A stretch of DNA of 64,000 nucleotides. Source: Slackia sp. GTDB taxonomy: Bacteria > Actinomycetota > Coriobacteriia > Anaerosomatales > Anaerosomataceae. Location of the stretch: positions 62,001 to 126,000 of the forward strand of contig DYEA01000016.1 in the NCBI GenBank assembly GCA_020725885.1. The letters are read 5' to 3'. Shown here in pieces: positions 17,854 to 26,227 of the stretch (position 1 is its first letter; each line of letters begins with the position of its first letter). Under the pieces are notes generated by a model. It had not been told where the DNA came from, did no database searches, and saw only the letters and a list, made by a program, of their open reading frames with translations. Position numbers and translations under genes: made by a program.

Positions 17854-18075
17854 ATGAACGGAGTGTGCGAGTTCAGCTCCCGGTGCGCGGTGTTTGCGGG
17901 CCGTTCGGTCGCTCCCGATGCCGCGTTCCGGTATCGGGACCACTTCTGCACCGGCGATCGACGCGCGTGCGCGAGGTGGGCGCTTGCCTCGGCCATCGGT
18001 ATCGAGCGCGTGCCGGACGACCTCTTGCCGCAGCAGCACGCTCGGGCGGACGAGTTCCTCATCCAGGTCGTCTGA
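17854..18075 (+). CDS. Small conserved Cys-rich protein, unknown function
   Basis: A 73-residue protein starting at ATG six bases after GGAGG. The pattern C-x5-C-x-F, then Y-R-D-H-F-C, G-D-R-R-A-CAR, then G-I-E-R-VP-DDL-LP, recalls a widespread family of short proteins with four Cys and a CAR...VP..L.P tail found in many anaerobes. I know no function for that family. The four Cys could bind a metal. It follows glnA by 112 bases. Moderately sure it is real because of the ribosome binding site and the family-like spacing. Confidence 0.6.
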   Translation: MNGVCEFSSRCAVFAGRSVAPDAAFRYRDHFCTGDRRACARWALASAIGIERVPDDLLPQQHARADEFLIQVV

Positions 18076-18214
18076 GCTTCCGCAGCGATTCGATCCGTCC
18101 TGCGGCAGCACGCTTCTTCGACGCGAGGAGGAGTCGGTCGATCGGCCTCGTCCCGGCCTCATCGCGAGATCCTCATGGCTAGAGCCGCGGGCGACCCATC
18201 ACGCACGGTCTCGC

Positions 18215-19762
18215 TCAGAGCCCGCGCGGTCCGAGCCACGACCTCAGGGCGCCCTGGACGCCTGCTGCTCCCGCGTCCACCACTTCGCTGAAGCGTTCCG
18301 GCAGACCTTCGAGCTCGGCCAGCGGGGCAGGGATGCAGGCGCGCGGCCCCGCGACGTCTGTCACGGCATGCAGGAGCGAGCTCGGCCCAAGCCCGGCGTA
18401 CTGCGGCGGCAGCGGGTCGGAGTGCCGCATGCCGAGCAGGGCCCGCAAGACGTCCGCCCCGAACTTCGCCCAGTGGGCCGTCGAAACCACGAGCACCGGG
18501 TTGTCTTGACGCAGCCGCTCGGCGACTTCCCAGGCGACGGCGGTGTGCGGGTCGACGAGGTACCCCGTCTCGTCGTGCAGGCGCTTGATGGTGGCGAGGG
18601 ACTCGTCGTTCCCGACCCAGTCGCCGGCGAGGAGCTCCCGCACGGCGCGGAACGTGTCCCGGTCCACCTGGAACCGCCGGCGCTCGGTCAAGTCGCGCAT
18701 CCACGCACGGACCCGCTCCGCCCCGGCCAGGTGGAACAGCAGGCGCTCCAGGTTGCTCGAGACGAGGATGTCCATGCTCGGGCTCGGGGTCGTCACGAAA
18801 GCGCGCGTCGAGATGTCGTAGGTGCCCGTCGCGATGAAGTCCGAGAGCACGTTGTTCTCGTTGCTCGCGCAGAGCAGGCGCTCGATGGGAACCCCCATGC
18901 GCTTCGCGTAGTACGCGCCGAGGATGTTGCCGAAGTTCCCGGTGGGGACGCAGACGTCGATCGGCCTGCCGGCGACGACGCCTCCCTGGCGCACCATCTC
19001 GGCGTACGCGCTCACGTAGTAGACGATCTGCGGCAGCAGCCGCCCCCAGTTGATCGAGTTTGCCGACGAGAGCGCGAGCCGGTGCTCCTCGTGGAGCCAA
19101 CGGTTGAAGCCGGGATCGTTGAACGTCGCCTTGACCGCGGTCTGGCAGTCGTCGAAGTTGCCGCGCACGCCGAAGACGGCCACGTTCGAGCCGCGCTGCG
19201 TCACCATCTGCATGCGCTGCATCTCGGACACGCCGCCGTGCGGGTAGAACACGGCGATCTTGGTGTGATCGCGATCGGCGAAGCCTTCGAGCGCCGCCTT
19301 GCCGGTGTCTCCCGAGGTCGCGACGAGGACGAGGAAGTCGTCTTCGAGGGCGCCCGCTTCCTGCTGCATCGCGATGGCTTCGGAGAAGAACAGGGGCATG
19401 CACTGCAGCGCCATGTCCTTGAATGCGGAGGTCGGACCGTGCCACAGCTCAAGCACGTGCATCCCCGGCACGACCTCTTCGACCGGCGCGATGCGCGGAT
19501 CGTCCCACTGATCCCCGTAGGCCGCTTGAGCGAGCTCGAGCGTGCGGTGCGGGGCGACGTCGACCTCGAACCAGCCGAAGACGCGGGCCACGCGCTCAGC
19601 GTACGGGAGCTCGGCGAGCGCGAGGACGTCTTCGAGGGAGACTGCTGGTATGCGCTCGGGGACGAAGAGCCCGCCGCCGTCGGCGATGCCCTTGACCACC
19701 GCCTCGGTGAACGCCGGCCGAGCATCGTCCAGGCCGCGGGTGTCGATGTAGCGAAGCGTCAT
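18215..19762 (-). CDS. thrC: Threonine synthase
   Basis: PLP enzyme converting O-phosphohomoserine to threonine. The 515 residues begin at ATG with MTLRYIDTRG, the typical N-terminus of the clostridial/yeast-like class. They show the PLP lysine K115 in HGPTSAFKDMALQ, VLVATSGDTGKAALEG, the phosphate loop VPTGNFGNILGAYYAKRMG and ANSINWGRLLPQIVYY. A large upstream open stretch has no ThrC similarity and is excluded. It is divergent from a phosphoglycerate-mutase-like gene that may supply the preceding homoserine kinase step. Confidence 0.95.
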   Translation of the reverse strand: MTLRYIDTRGLDDARPAFTEAVVKGIADGGGLFVPERIPAVSLEDVLALAELPYAERVARVFGWFEVDVAPHRTLELAQAAYGDQWDDPRIAPVEEVVPGMHVLELWHGPTSAFKDMALQCMPLFFSEAIAMQQEAGALEDDFLVLVATSGDTGKAALEGFADRDHTKIAVFYPHGGVSEMQRMQMVTQRGSNVAVFGVRGNFDDCQTAVKATFNDPGFNRWLHEEHRLALSSANSINWGRLLPQIVYYVSAYAEMVRQGGVVAGRPIDVCVPTGNFGNILGAYYAKRMGVPIERLLCASNENNVLSDFIATGTYDISTRAFVTTPSPSMDILVSSNLERLLFHLAGAERVRAWMRDLTERRRFQVDRDTFRAVRELLAGDWVGNDESLATIKRLHDETGYLVDPHTAVAWEVAERLRQDNPVLVVSTAHWAKFGADVLRALLGMRHSDPLPPQYAGLGPSSLLHAVTDVAGPRACIPAPLAELEGLPERFSEVVDAGAAGVQGALRSWLGPRGL

Positions 19763-19850
19763 GCGAGCATGGTAGCAGAAGGACGGCCGCTGTCCGGTGC
19801 GCATCGCGGTCCGGGCGCGTGGTAGGGTGGTAGCGGCGAGAGGAGGACGC

Positions 19851-21032
19851 ATGAAGCACGCGATCGTGATCCTGGACGGTGCGGCCGGCTGGCCCCTGGA
19901 GGAGCTCGACCGGCGGACCACGCTGGAAGCCGCGCAGACGCCGAACCTGGACGCTCTCGCGCGCGAGGGACTCGTCGGGCTGGCGCAGACCGTGCCGCTA
20001 GGAGCGGAGCCGTCCTCGTCCGCGGCGTGCACGTCCATCCTCGGCTACGACCCGGTGGCGGACTTCGTCGGACGAGGAGCCATCGAGGCTGCAAGCATGG
20101 GGATCGCGCTTGCGCCAGACGAGGTCGCGCTGCGCATGAACCTCGTGCACGTCGGCGGCGGCGTCATGCGCTCGTACTCGTGCGGCCACATCCAGACGGC
20201 TGAGTCGCGTCTGATCGTCGAAGACCTCGCAGCCGAGTTGAGCGACGAGACGTTCTCGTTCCATCCGGGGGTCTCGTACCGCCACATCCTGGTGGTGAAA
20301 GGCCACCCGGAGCTGCTCGACCTGGAATACACGCCGCCACACGACATCTCCGACCAGCCGGTCGCCGGGCGTGAACCGCGTGGCAAGGGCGCCGAGGTCC
20401 TGCTCGACTTGATGGAGCGGGCGAGGCCGGTCTTGGCCCGCTCGCAGACGAATCGGGCTCGCGCCGAGCGGGGCGACCTTCCGGCCACCGACGTCTGGCC
20501 GTTCTGGCCGGGCGTGGCGCCGAGCGGTCTGCGGCCGTTCGAGGAAGTCCGCGGGGTCCGGGCCGCGTTGACCTCAGGCGTCGACCTGCTGAACGGGCTC
20601 GCGGCGCTGTTCGGCATCGATCGGCTGCAGATAGCGGGCGTGACGGACGGGGCCGACACTGACTACGCTGCGCAGGCCGAAGGCGCGATCGCCGCGCTCG
20701 AGGATCACGACCTCGTGGTGATCCACGTCGAGTCGCCGGACGAGGAGGGCCACGCGGGCGATGTTGCCGGGAAGATCGAGGCGATCGAGGCGATCGACCG
20801 GGAGGTCGTCTCGCGGCTGCGAGCCCACGCTGGGCCGTTGCGGCTGCTGTGCATGCCCGACCACCCGACGCCGATCGCGCTCAAGACGCACGTCGGCGAG
20901 CCCGTGCCGTTCGTGCTGCACGGCCCCGGCGTGGAATCGAACGGCGCGGCCGCGTTCTCGGAACGCGCCGCCCAGGCGACGGGGCTCGTGCTCGATCCGG
21001 GCCGGCAGGTGATGGGCCTCCTGCTGGGGTGA
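19851..21032 (+). CDS. Phosphoglycerate-mutase-like protein; candidate homoserine kinase
   Basis: A 393-residue member of the cofactor-independent phosphoglycerate mutase/alkaline phosphatase superfamily, archaeal (ApgM-like) branch. Metal-site segments are present: VILDGAAGW (Asp at 9), VIHVESPDEEGHAGD and CMPDHPTP. In the nucleophile region EPSSSAACTSILGYDP the usual Ser-Asp pair reads Ser-Ser. A subgroup of this family is annotated as a proposed homoserine kinase because it sits beside thrC and hom in genomes lacking ThrB. Here it is directly divergent from thrC. So either phosphoglycerate mutase or homoserine kinase; context favours the second. ATG follows GAGGAGG. Confidence 0.75.
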   Translation: MKHAIVILDGAAGWPLEELDRRTTLEAAQTPNLDALAREGLVGLAQTVPLGAEPSSSAACTSILGYDPVADFVGRGAIEAASMGIALAPDEVALRMNLVHVGGGVMRSYSCGHIQTAESRLIVEDLAAELSDETFSFHPGVSYRHILVVKGHPELLDLEYTPPHDISDQPVAGREPRGKGAEVLLDLMERARPVLARSQTNRARAERGDLPATDVWPFWPGVAPSGLRPFEEVRGVRAALTSGVDLLNGLAALFGIDRLQIAGVTDGADTDYAAQAEGAIAALEDHDLVVIHVESPDEEGHAGDVAGKIEAIEAIDREVVSRLRAHAGPLRLLCMPDHPTPIALKTHVGEPVPFVLHGPGVESNGAAAFSERAAQATGLVLDPGRQVMGLLLG

Positions 21033-21046
21033 GAGGAGCGGCTGCG

Positions 21047-21628
21047 ATGGGCCTGTCCGAGTACCGCGCCAAGCGCGACTTCGACAAGACGACGGAGCCG
21101 GCCGGCGGCGAAGCGGCGAGCGCCGGCGGCGGGCCGCTCCGGTTCGTCGTGCACAAGCACGCGGCATCCCGTCTGCACTACGACCTTCGGCTCGAGCTTG
21201 ACGGCGTCCTCAAGTCGTGGGCGGTGCCGAAGGGTCCATCGCTCGACCCCTCGCAGAAGCGGCTTGCGGTCGAGGTCGAGGACCACCCGTTGGAGTACGC
21301 GGGATTCGAAGGGGTGATCCCCGAAGGCGAGTACGGCGCGGGCACCGTGATGGTCTGGGACGAAGGGGAGTGGGAGCCGCTCGGCGACCCCCACGAAGGC
21401 TTGCGAGGTGGCTCGCTCAAGCTCGTGCTGCGAGGTGAGCGGTTGAGAGGCGGATTCGCGCTCGTGCGCATGCGCCGGCGCCCGGGAGAGACGCGCGATA
21501 GCTGGTTGCTCATCAAGGAGCGCGACGAGCACGCGCGTGCGGGCTCCGATGCCGAGCTGCTCGCTGCGGATGCGGTCTCTGTGCGGACAGGCCGCACGAT
21601 GGAGGAGATCGCCCGAGACGCGCGATGA
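21047..21628 (+). CDS. Stand-alone LigD-type 3'-phosphoesterase domain protein
   Basis: A 193-residue protein corresponding to the phosphoesterase (PE) domain of the NHEJ ligase LigD. The core FVVHKHAASRLHYDLRLELDG, LKSWAVPKGPSLDP, VEDHPLEYAGFEGVIPEGEYG and GTVMVWDEGEW are classic PE signatures, with the His/Asp/Glu metal ligands of the family. PE domains trim 3'-ribonucleotides and phosphates at broken ends. There is no ligase or polymerase domain and no Ku gene in the window. The start ATG follows GAGAGGAG. It begins 14 bases after the PGM-like gene and is probably co-transcribed. Confidence 0.88.
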   Translation: MGLSEYRAKRDFDKTTEPAGGEAASAGGGPLRFVVHKHAASRLHYDLRLELDGVLKSWAVPKGPSLDPSQKRLAVEVEDHPLEYAGFEGVIPEGEYGAGTVMVWDEGEWEPLGDPHEGLRGGSLKLVLRGERLRGGFALVRMRRRPGETRDSWLLIKERDEHARAGSDAELLAADAVSVRTGRTMEEIARDAR

Positions 21629-21651
21629 CCCGGGCGTGCCCGGGCCATCGC
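21622..21651 (+). terminator. Hairpin at the end of the LigD-PE gene
   Basis: GCGATG-A-CCCGGGC / GCCCGGG-C-CATCGC: two perfect stems of 6 and 7 bases separated by one A-C mismatch, with a 2-base loop, overlapping the stop codon. A G-rich run rather than a T-tract follows, so it may act as a bidirectional or Rho-assisted end. Confidence 0.5.
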
Positions 21652-21708
21652 TGGGGGGAGGGTGCCGGCGGGACCGGAGGGGGTGACGGTCCCGGCCATG
21701 AGGGAGGG

Positions 21709-22023
21709 CTAACTGGTCAGCGCCTGCACGATGGTCTGGTACTGCTCGACGTCGATCTCGCCCCGCGCGAGGCGTTCGCGAGCGATGCGGAGGGCGTCGT
21801 CGGTCGAGAGGGCGTCCGGTGCAGAAGCGGTGGTCGGCTGGCTCGTCTGGCCCGCGCCGTGCCGGGCAGCCCGGACGATCAGCCACACCACGAGCGCGAC
21901 GATCGCGGCGGTCGCGAGCAGCCCGAACAGCCACCCTGCGAACGGGAAGAAGAACCCGTCGTGCATCGGGCCGTAGAACAGCCTGCTGCCGAGCGGCGCT
22001 CCTCGGAATGGGAATGCGTGCAT
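21709..22023 (-). CDS. SHOCT-domain membrane protein
   Basis: A 104-residue protein with an aromatic N-terminus (FPFRG, GFFFPFAGW), one strong membrane helix (about 36-58), a Thr/Ser/Ala linker, and a C-terminal SHOCT-like helix DALRIARERLARGEIDVEQYQ. SHOCT modules are short oligomerisation motifs often found at the end of small membrane proteins. Two adjacent ATGs follow AGGAGG at 4 and 7 bases; the second is used here. Function unknown. Confidence 0.7.
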   Translation of the reverse strand: MHAFPFRGAPLGSRLFYGPMHDGFFFPFAGWLFGLLATAAIVALVVWLIVRAARHGAGQTSQPTTASAPDALSTDDALRIARERLARGEIDVEQYQTIVQALTS

Positions 22024-22120
22024 CATCGTTCCTCCTTTCACGCGCCAGCGATGCTGGCATCTCGAAGGATGCCCGCGCGGTGTGCAGCGGGCGTGAGCGG
22101 CCCGTGAAGAAGTCGTGGAG

Positions 22121-23071
22121 TCAGGCGGCCTGGGGCGAGGTGCGGCGCGGAGGGCGCATCGGCGCGCTGGTGGCCAAGGCGACGCCCACGACGATGACGG
22201 CGGCGCCTGCGAGCGTCCAGGCGTCGACGGGCTCCGGGGGGACGAGCCCGACGCGCCCGGCAAGGTTGCCGAGCGCGACGGCGATGGCCGGGTTCACGTA
22301 GGCGTACGTCATGACCTTCGACGCCGGGGCGTTGCGCAGCAGCCACACGAACGCCGTGAACGCCACGCACGAGCCCACGATGGTGAGGTACGCGAGCGCC
22401 CCGATGCTCCGGGGCGTCAACACCAGGCGGCCCCACTCGCCTGCGACGGTCCCGATGCCGAGCAAGACGGCGCCTGCGATCAGCATCTCGTAACCGGTGA
22501 CCACCAGCGCATCGGCCTTGACGGGGCGACGCTTCGAGTACACGGACCCGCCTGTCCACAGCCAGGTCCCGATGACCTGTATGGCGATGCCGCCGAGCTC
22601 CTGCGGCGTCCCGTGGACGCCGGTGATGCGCGGCGCGACGAGCACGCCAAGCCCCGCAAGTCCGAGCGCGAGCCCGACGAGTCCTTGCGCTGACGGGCGC
22701 TCCATGTCGGGCAGCATCCACTCGGCGAGCGCGATCCACAGCGGCAGGAGTGCGACGACGAGCGCGGCGAGACCCGAGGGGATCACGCGCTCAGACAAGA
22801 ACGTCGAGTACATGCCGCCGACGAGCAGCAAGATGCCGACGATGGCCGTGGTGCGCAGGTCGTCCCGGCGCAGACGGACGCTCTTGCCGCGAAGCCACGA
22901 GAAGCCGAGCAGGATGAGCCCCGCCGGAAGCAAGCGAAGACCGGCGAACAGAGCGGGTGGCATCTCGGCCGTCAGCCCGATGCGGATCGCCAGGTACGTG
23001 GATCCCCACACCACGTACAGCGTCGCGAAGGCCGCGACGAGCTTCAGCGTGTGAGCGCGCGATCCGGGCAT
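22121..23071 (-). CDS. EamA/DMT-superfamily permease
   Basis: A 316-residue membrane protein with ten hydrophobic helices in two EamA repeats. The opening LYVVWGSTYLAIRIGL and the central GLVGLALGLAGLGVLVAPR are typical of RhaT/YedA-like exporters. Members move amino acids, nucleosides or other metabolites; the substrate here is unknown. It starts at ATG, divergent from the NUDIX gene. The C-terminus ends in a short basic tail. Confidence 0.87.
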   Translation of the reverse strand: MPGSRAHTLKLVAAFATLYVVWGSTYLAIRIGLTAEMPPALFAGLRLLPAGLILLGFSWLRGKSVRLRRDDLRTTAIVGILLLVGGMYSTFLSERVIPSGLAALVVALLPLWIALAEWMLPDMERPSAQGLVGLALGLAGLGVLVAPRITGVHGTPQELGGIAIQVIGTWLWTGGSVYSKRRPVKADALVVTGYEMLIAGAVLLGIGTVAGEWGRLVLTPRSIGALAYLTIVGSCVAFTAFVWLLRNAPASKVMTYAYVNPAIAVALGNLAGRVGLVPPEPVDAWTLAGAAVIVVGVALATSAPMRPPRRTSPQAA

Positions 23072-23161
23072 GGCTGTTGCTGCCTCCAGCTTGGCGGGAC
23101 GGGTATCGGGGCATCATACTCCGTGTCACGGCAGCATGCACCCGTCGAACAGGGAGACGCG

Positions 23162-23611
23162 ATGCGCGACGCGTTCCCACGCCCGGCGTTCACCGCCGAC
23201 ACCGTCCTCGTCCGCGACCGAGAGCGCGGGTGGGAGGTGCTGCTCGTCCGGCGCGGGAACCCGCCGTTCCAGGGATTGTGGGCGCTGCCGGGAGGATTCG
23301 TGGATGCGTACGAGCCTCCAGAGGATGCCGCGCGCAGGGAGCTCGAGGAGGAGACCGGCATCCGCTTCGAGGGTCCGCTCAGGCTGCTGGGCGTGTTCGG
23401 CGGTCCCGGACGGGATCCGCGCGGGTGGACCGTCTCCGCCGTGTACATGGGGCTCGTGGGTCCTAGCGATGCTGCAGAGCCGGTGGCCGGTGACGACGCG
23501 GCAGAGGCCCGATGGCATCGTCTCGATGCCTTGCCGGACCTGGCCTTCGATCACGCGGACGTGCTCGCGTCGGCGCGAGGGGTGCTTGAAGCAGGCTCGG
23601 TGCACGTATAA
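23162..23611 (+). CDS. NUDIX hydrolase
   Basis: A 149-residue cytoplasmic hydrolase with the complete Nudix box GGFVDAYEPPEDAARRELEE followed by ETGI, which supplies the Mg-binding Glu residues of G-x5-E-x7-RE-x2-EE. The N-terminal FTADTVLVRD and VLLVRRGNPPFQGLWALP resemble the ADP-ribose/NrtR-like and NadM-associated NUDIX groups, but there is no C-terminal winged helix, so a plain hydrolase is likelier. The ATG is preceded by GGGAG. Substrate uncertain (ADP-ribose or a nucleotide). Confidence 0.86.
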   Translation: MRDAFPRPAFTADTVLVRDRERGWEVLLVRRGNPPFQGLWALPGGFVDAYEPPEDAARRELEEETGIRFEGPLRLLGVFGGPGRDPRGWTVSAVYMGLVGPSDAAEPVAGDDAAEARWHRLDALPDLAFDHADVLASARGVLEAGSVHV

Positions 23612-23647
23612 TCAAAGCCGAGCGTGGCGCATGCGAGGGAGGGTGCC

Positions 23648-25810
23648 ATGAGCGCGAAGCGTACGTGGGCGGTTCTGCTGGCTCTCGTGATAGCGCTGGC
23701 AGCAGCCAGCCCCGGATACGGGTCCGTGTCCGGCGCGGCCCTCAGGCCGCTCGCTCTCGACGACGACATCCCGGGCGTCCCGCTTGACACGTACCCAGTC
23801 GTCTCGCGGACCGTCACGGGCACGCTCGATGCGGTGCCGATCTCGTCGCCTCCCGAAGACGCCATCGACCTGTTCTCGCTGTACCTTGCGCCGGGGGACC
23901 AGATCCAGGCGCGGCTCACCGGAAACCCCGGAACGGACTTCGACTTGTATCTCTTCAGCCCGGACTCCGTCACGTTCATCGCCGCCCACGAGGTGATGGC
24001 CTCGATCACGCCGGCCTCGTCGTCGGAGAGCATCTGCTACACCGCGAGCGAGCGGTTCGGCGCCGGCCGCTACTACCTGGCGGTCGTGACTTGGAATTCT
24101 GAAGGCTCGTACCAGCTGGACTGGCACGTCTCCGGCCGCTCCGACGGCAACGTGCCAGGTCGGACGCTCACGAAGTCGTCCGTCACAGGCACCGTCGACC
24201 CGTTCGCAGACCGCGACGACGTGTACGCGCTGCGGATCGCGGAGATGGCGAGCGTCGCGGTCACGCTCACGGTCGACGGAGCGACGGCGCCTGTGGACCT
24301 GGTCGTGTTCCCGCCCGTGTGGAACAACGGCGGCGTGCTCGAGCCGACGCTCGACGTGTACCACGCGGGAGACGCGACGGCGCGTCGCGGCACGGTGGTG
24401 ACCGCGACCGTCCAACCCGCGTCTGGGCGTGACGGCACGTGGTACCTGGACGTGCGCGCGGTCTCAGGCCCGGCGACCTACACCCTCGAATGGCAGGCGC
24501 AGGTGGACGACGTGCCTGGGACGCCGTTCGAGGGCCAGCCGGTCAGAGGCGACCTGGATCCGCGCCGGTTCATCAGCATGCCGCTGAGGTGGGGACAGGA
24601 GCTGCGGGGCTCGCTGTGGACGAGCCCGGTGGTAGCAGTGAACGGGACGCTGTACGGTCCTGCTGCGGCGTCGCGAAGCGACACGAGCGCCATCGTGTGG
24701 TCGACGAGCTGGCCCGCAGACAACCAACCCAAGAGGTTCTCGTACACCGTGCCGTCCGAGAACGCGGAAGGCGCCTACTTCTTGAACATCGAGAGGGCGG
24801 CGGACTACGCGCTGTTCGAGCAGCGGCTGTGGAGGGCGGTGTCGAGCCGGCGGCTCGACGGCGCAGACCGGTATGCGACCGCCGTGCGCATCGCCCAGTC
24901 GGGGTTCCGTGGCGGGTCGGACGTCGTCGTGGTCGCGAGCGGGGAGACGTTCCCGGATGCGCTCTCGGCGTCGGGGCTTGCGGGCGCGTACGACGCGCCG
25001 TTGCTGCTCGTCCGGAAGGCAGCGCTGCCTGACGTCGTCCGCGCGGAGATCGACCGGCTGGCGCCGTCGCGCGTGTTCGTCGTCGGCGGTCCAGGCGCCG
25101 TGTCAGACGCCGTGCTCTCCGCGATCGCCGCTCGGCCCAGCGTGAAGGACGTGACGCGCGTGTCCGGCGCCGACCGGTACGAGACGTCCGCGGAGGTCGC
25201 GCGGCGCATCGCGTCGCGGCTGGGTCCCGACTTCGACGGCGTGGTGTACGTGGCTCGCGGGGACCTGTTCCCCGACGCGCTTGCGGTCTCGCCGTTGGCG
25301 TGGCGCGGCAGGCGTCCGATCCTGCTGACGCGTCCCACGGCGCTCCCGGACAGCGTGCATGACGCGCTGCTCGGCCTGGCTCCGTCTGAAGCCGTGGTGC
25401 TGGGCGGCACGGGAGCGGTCTCTGCGGCCGTCTACGACGCGGTCGCTGCCCTGAGCGCCTCTGCGCGCCGTATCGATGGCGTGGACCGCTACGAGACGGC
25501 GGCGAAGGTCGCGCAGGACGGCATCGGCACGGGCGTTGCCAGCCCGGCGTTCGTGGCGCTCGCGACCGGCACGAACTTCCCGGACGCGCTCGCCGGCGGT
25601 GCGCTCGCAGGCGCGGAGTCGGGCGTCCTCGTGCTCACTCCGCCGGGCGCGCTCTCGCCGTATGCCGCCGGCTTCCTGTCGGGCGCGAAGGAGTCGGTTG
25701 AGGCGTGCCGGCTGCTGGGCGGCGCGGGCGCGCTGTCCGATGCCGTGCGGGCGTCGGTGGACGCGGCTCTCGCACGGACGTTCCCGGACGACCCGCCGTC
25801 ATGGTGGTGA
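23648..25810 (+). CDS. Secreted protein with PPC-like domains and three cell-wall-binding-2 repeats
   Basis: A 720-residue exported protein. A signal peptide (MSAKRTWAVLLALVIALAAA, with a likely cut after about residue 25) is followed by two or three beta-rich segments resembling PPC domains, with DxFDLYLFSPD-like motifs (about 70-165, 180-285 and onward). From about residue 400 there are three repeats that start with RLDGADRYATAV, RVSGADRYETSA and RIDGVDRYETAA and contain FPDAL and VVLGGTGAVS-like elements. These are cell-wall-binding repeat 2 modules, which usually come in threes and attach proteins to anionic wall polymers. No enzyme domain is visible. ATG with GAGGGAGGG upstream. Confidence 0.85.
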   Translation: MSAKRTWAVLLALVIALAAASPGYGSVSGAALRPLALDDDIPGVPLDTYPVVSRTVTGTLDAVPISSPPEDAIDLFSLYLAPGDQIQARLTGNPGTDFDLYLFSPDSVTFIAAHEVMASITPASSSESICYTASERFGAGRYYLAVVTWNSEGSYQLDWHVSGRSDGNVPGRTLTKSSVTGTVDPFADRDDVYALRIAEMASVAVTLTVDGATAPVDLVVFPPVWNNGGVLEPTLDVYHAGDATARRGTVVTATVQPASGRDGTWYLDVRAVSGPATYTLEWQAQVDDVPGTPFEGQPVRGDLDPRRFISMPLRWGQELRGSLWTSPVVAVNGTLYGPAAASRSDTSAIVWSTSWPADNQPKRFSYTVPSENAEGAYFLNIERAADYALFEQRLWRAVSSRRLDGADRYATAVRIAQSGFRGGSDVVVVASGETFPDALSASGLAGAYDAPLLLVRKAALPDVVRAEIDRLAPSRVFVVGGPGAVSDAVLSAIAARPSVKDVTRVSGADRYETSAEVARRIASRLGPDFDGVVYVARGDLFPDALAVSPLAWRGRRPILLTRPTALPDSVHDALLGLAPSEAVVLGGTGAVSAAVYDAVAALSASARRIDGVDRYETAAKVAQDGIGTGVASPAFVALATGTNFPDALAGGALAGAESGVLVLTPPGALSPYAAGFLSGAKESVEACRLLGGAGALSDAVRASVDAALARTFPDDPPSWW

Positions 25811-25830
25811 GAGCGCCGAGGGCGGCGCGG

Positions 25831-25859
25831 TTGACAGCGCGCGGACGCGCGCGTAGACT
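25831..25859 (+). promoter_or_regulatory. Promoter of the methionine T-box operon
   Basis: TTGACA (25831-25836), a 17-base spacer and TAGACT (25854-25859) form a near-consensus sigma-70-type promoter 21 bases after the preceding gene. Predicted transcription would start around 25866, just ahead of the T-box leader. Confidence 0.75.
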
Positions 25860-25887
25860 GCCGCTCCAATCCCATACGTGCCGTCGA

Positions 25888-26208
25888 TGGGGATGAGTAC
25901 GCGGGACCGGTAGGTCCGCCAGAGAGCCGGGGCAGCTGGAAACCGGCGTCCGAAAGCCCGCGGAACATGGCCCCAGAGGCATCCGGAGGAAACGCTTGTC
26001 GCAGGCGGAGTAATGCCGGACGGACGCCCCCGTTATCGCAGGCTTCGTGAGCATCGGACCCCCTCGGCTGACTCCCGCCGGCCGAGCAGGAAACGCCACC
26101 GGTCCCGTGCTCGAGATGAGGCCGCGCACGGCGCGGCGAAGTCGGGTGGTACCGCGAAGGCATCGACGCCTCTCGCCCTGACACGAACTGTCGGGCGGGA
26201 GGCGTTTT
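25888..26208 (+). promoter_or_regulatory. T-box riboswitch, methionine specifier, transcriptional
   Basis: Stem I can be drawn: TGGGG (25888-25892) pairs with CCCCA (25971-25975), and GCGGG (25901-25905) with CCCGC (25957-25961). The internal loop between them has AGUA on one side and GGAAC-AUG-G on the other. AUG at 25967-25969 is in the specifier position, i.e. Met. The distal CAGAGAG (25920-25926) fits the AG bulge. The T-box GGGTGGTACCGCG is at 26144-26156; its TGGT would pair with ACCA, fitting the discriminator A of tRNA-Met. It is followed by a terminator hairpin (26166-26205) and TTTT. Uncharged tRNA-Met should allow read-through into the homocysteine/methionine genes. Confidence 0.88.
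26166..26208 (+). terminator. T-box leader terminator hairpin
   Basis: ACGCCTC-TCGCCC-TGACA pairs with TGTC-GGGCG-GGAGGCGT around a short loop, followed by TTTT. It lies directly after the antiterminator T-box sequence, and the ATG of the first structural gene is 20 bases further on. Confidence 0.8.
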
Positions 26209-26227
26209 GCATGTCGGGAGGTGCAGG

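Noticed and set aside
25888-26208. SAM riboswitch upstream of the methionine operon
   Set aside because: No SAM-I core; the T-box GGTGGTACCGCG and AUG specifier loop explain the leader fully.
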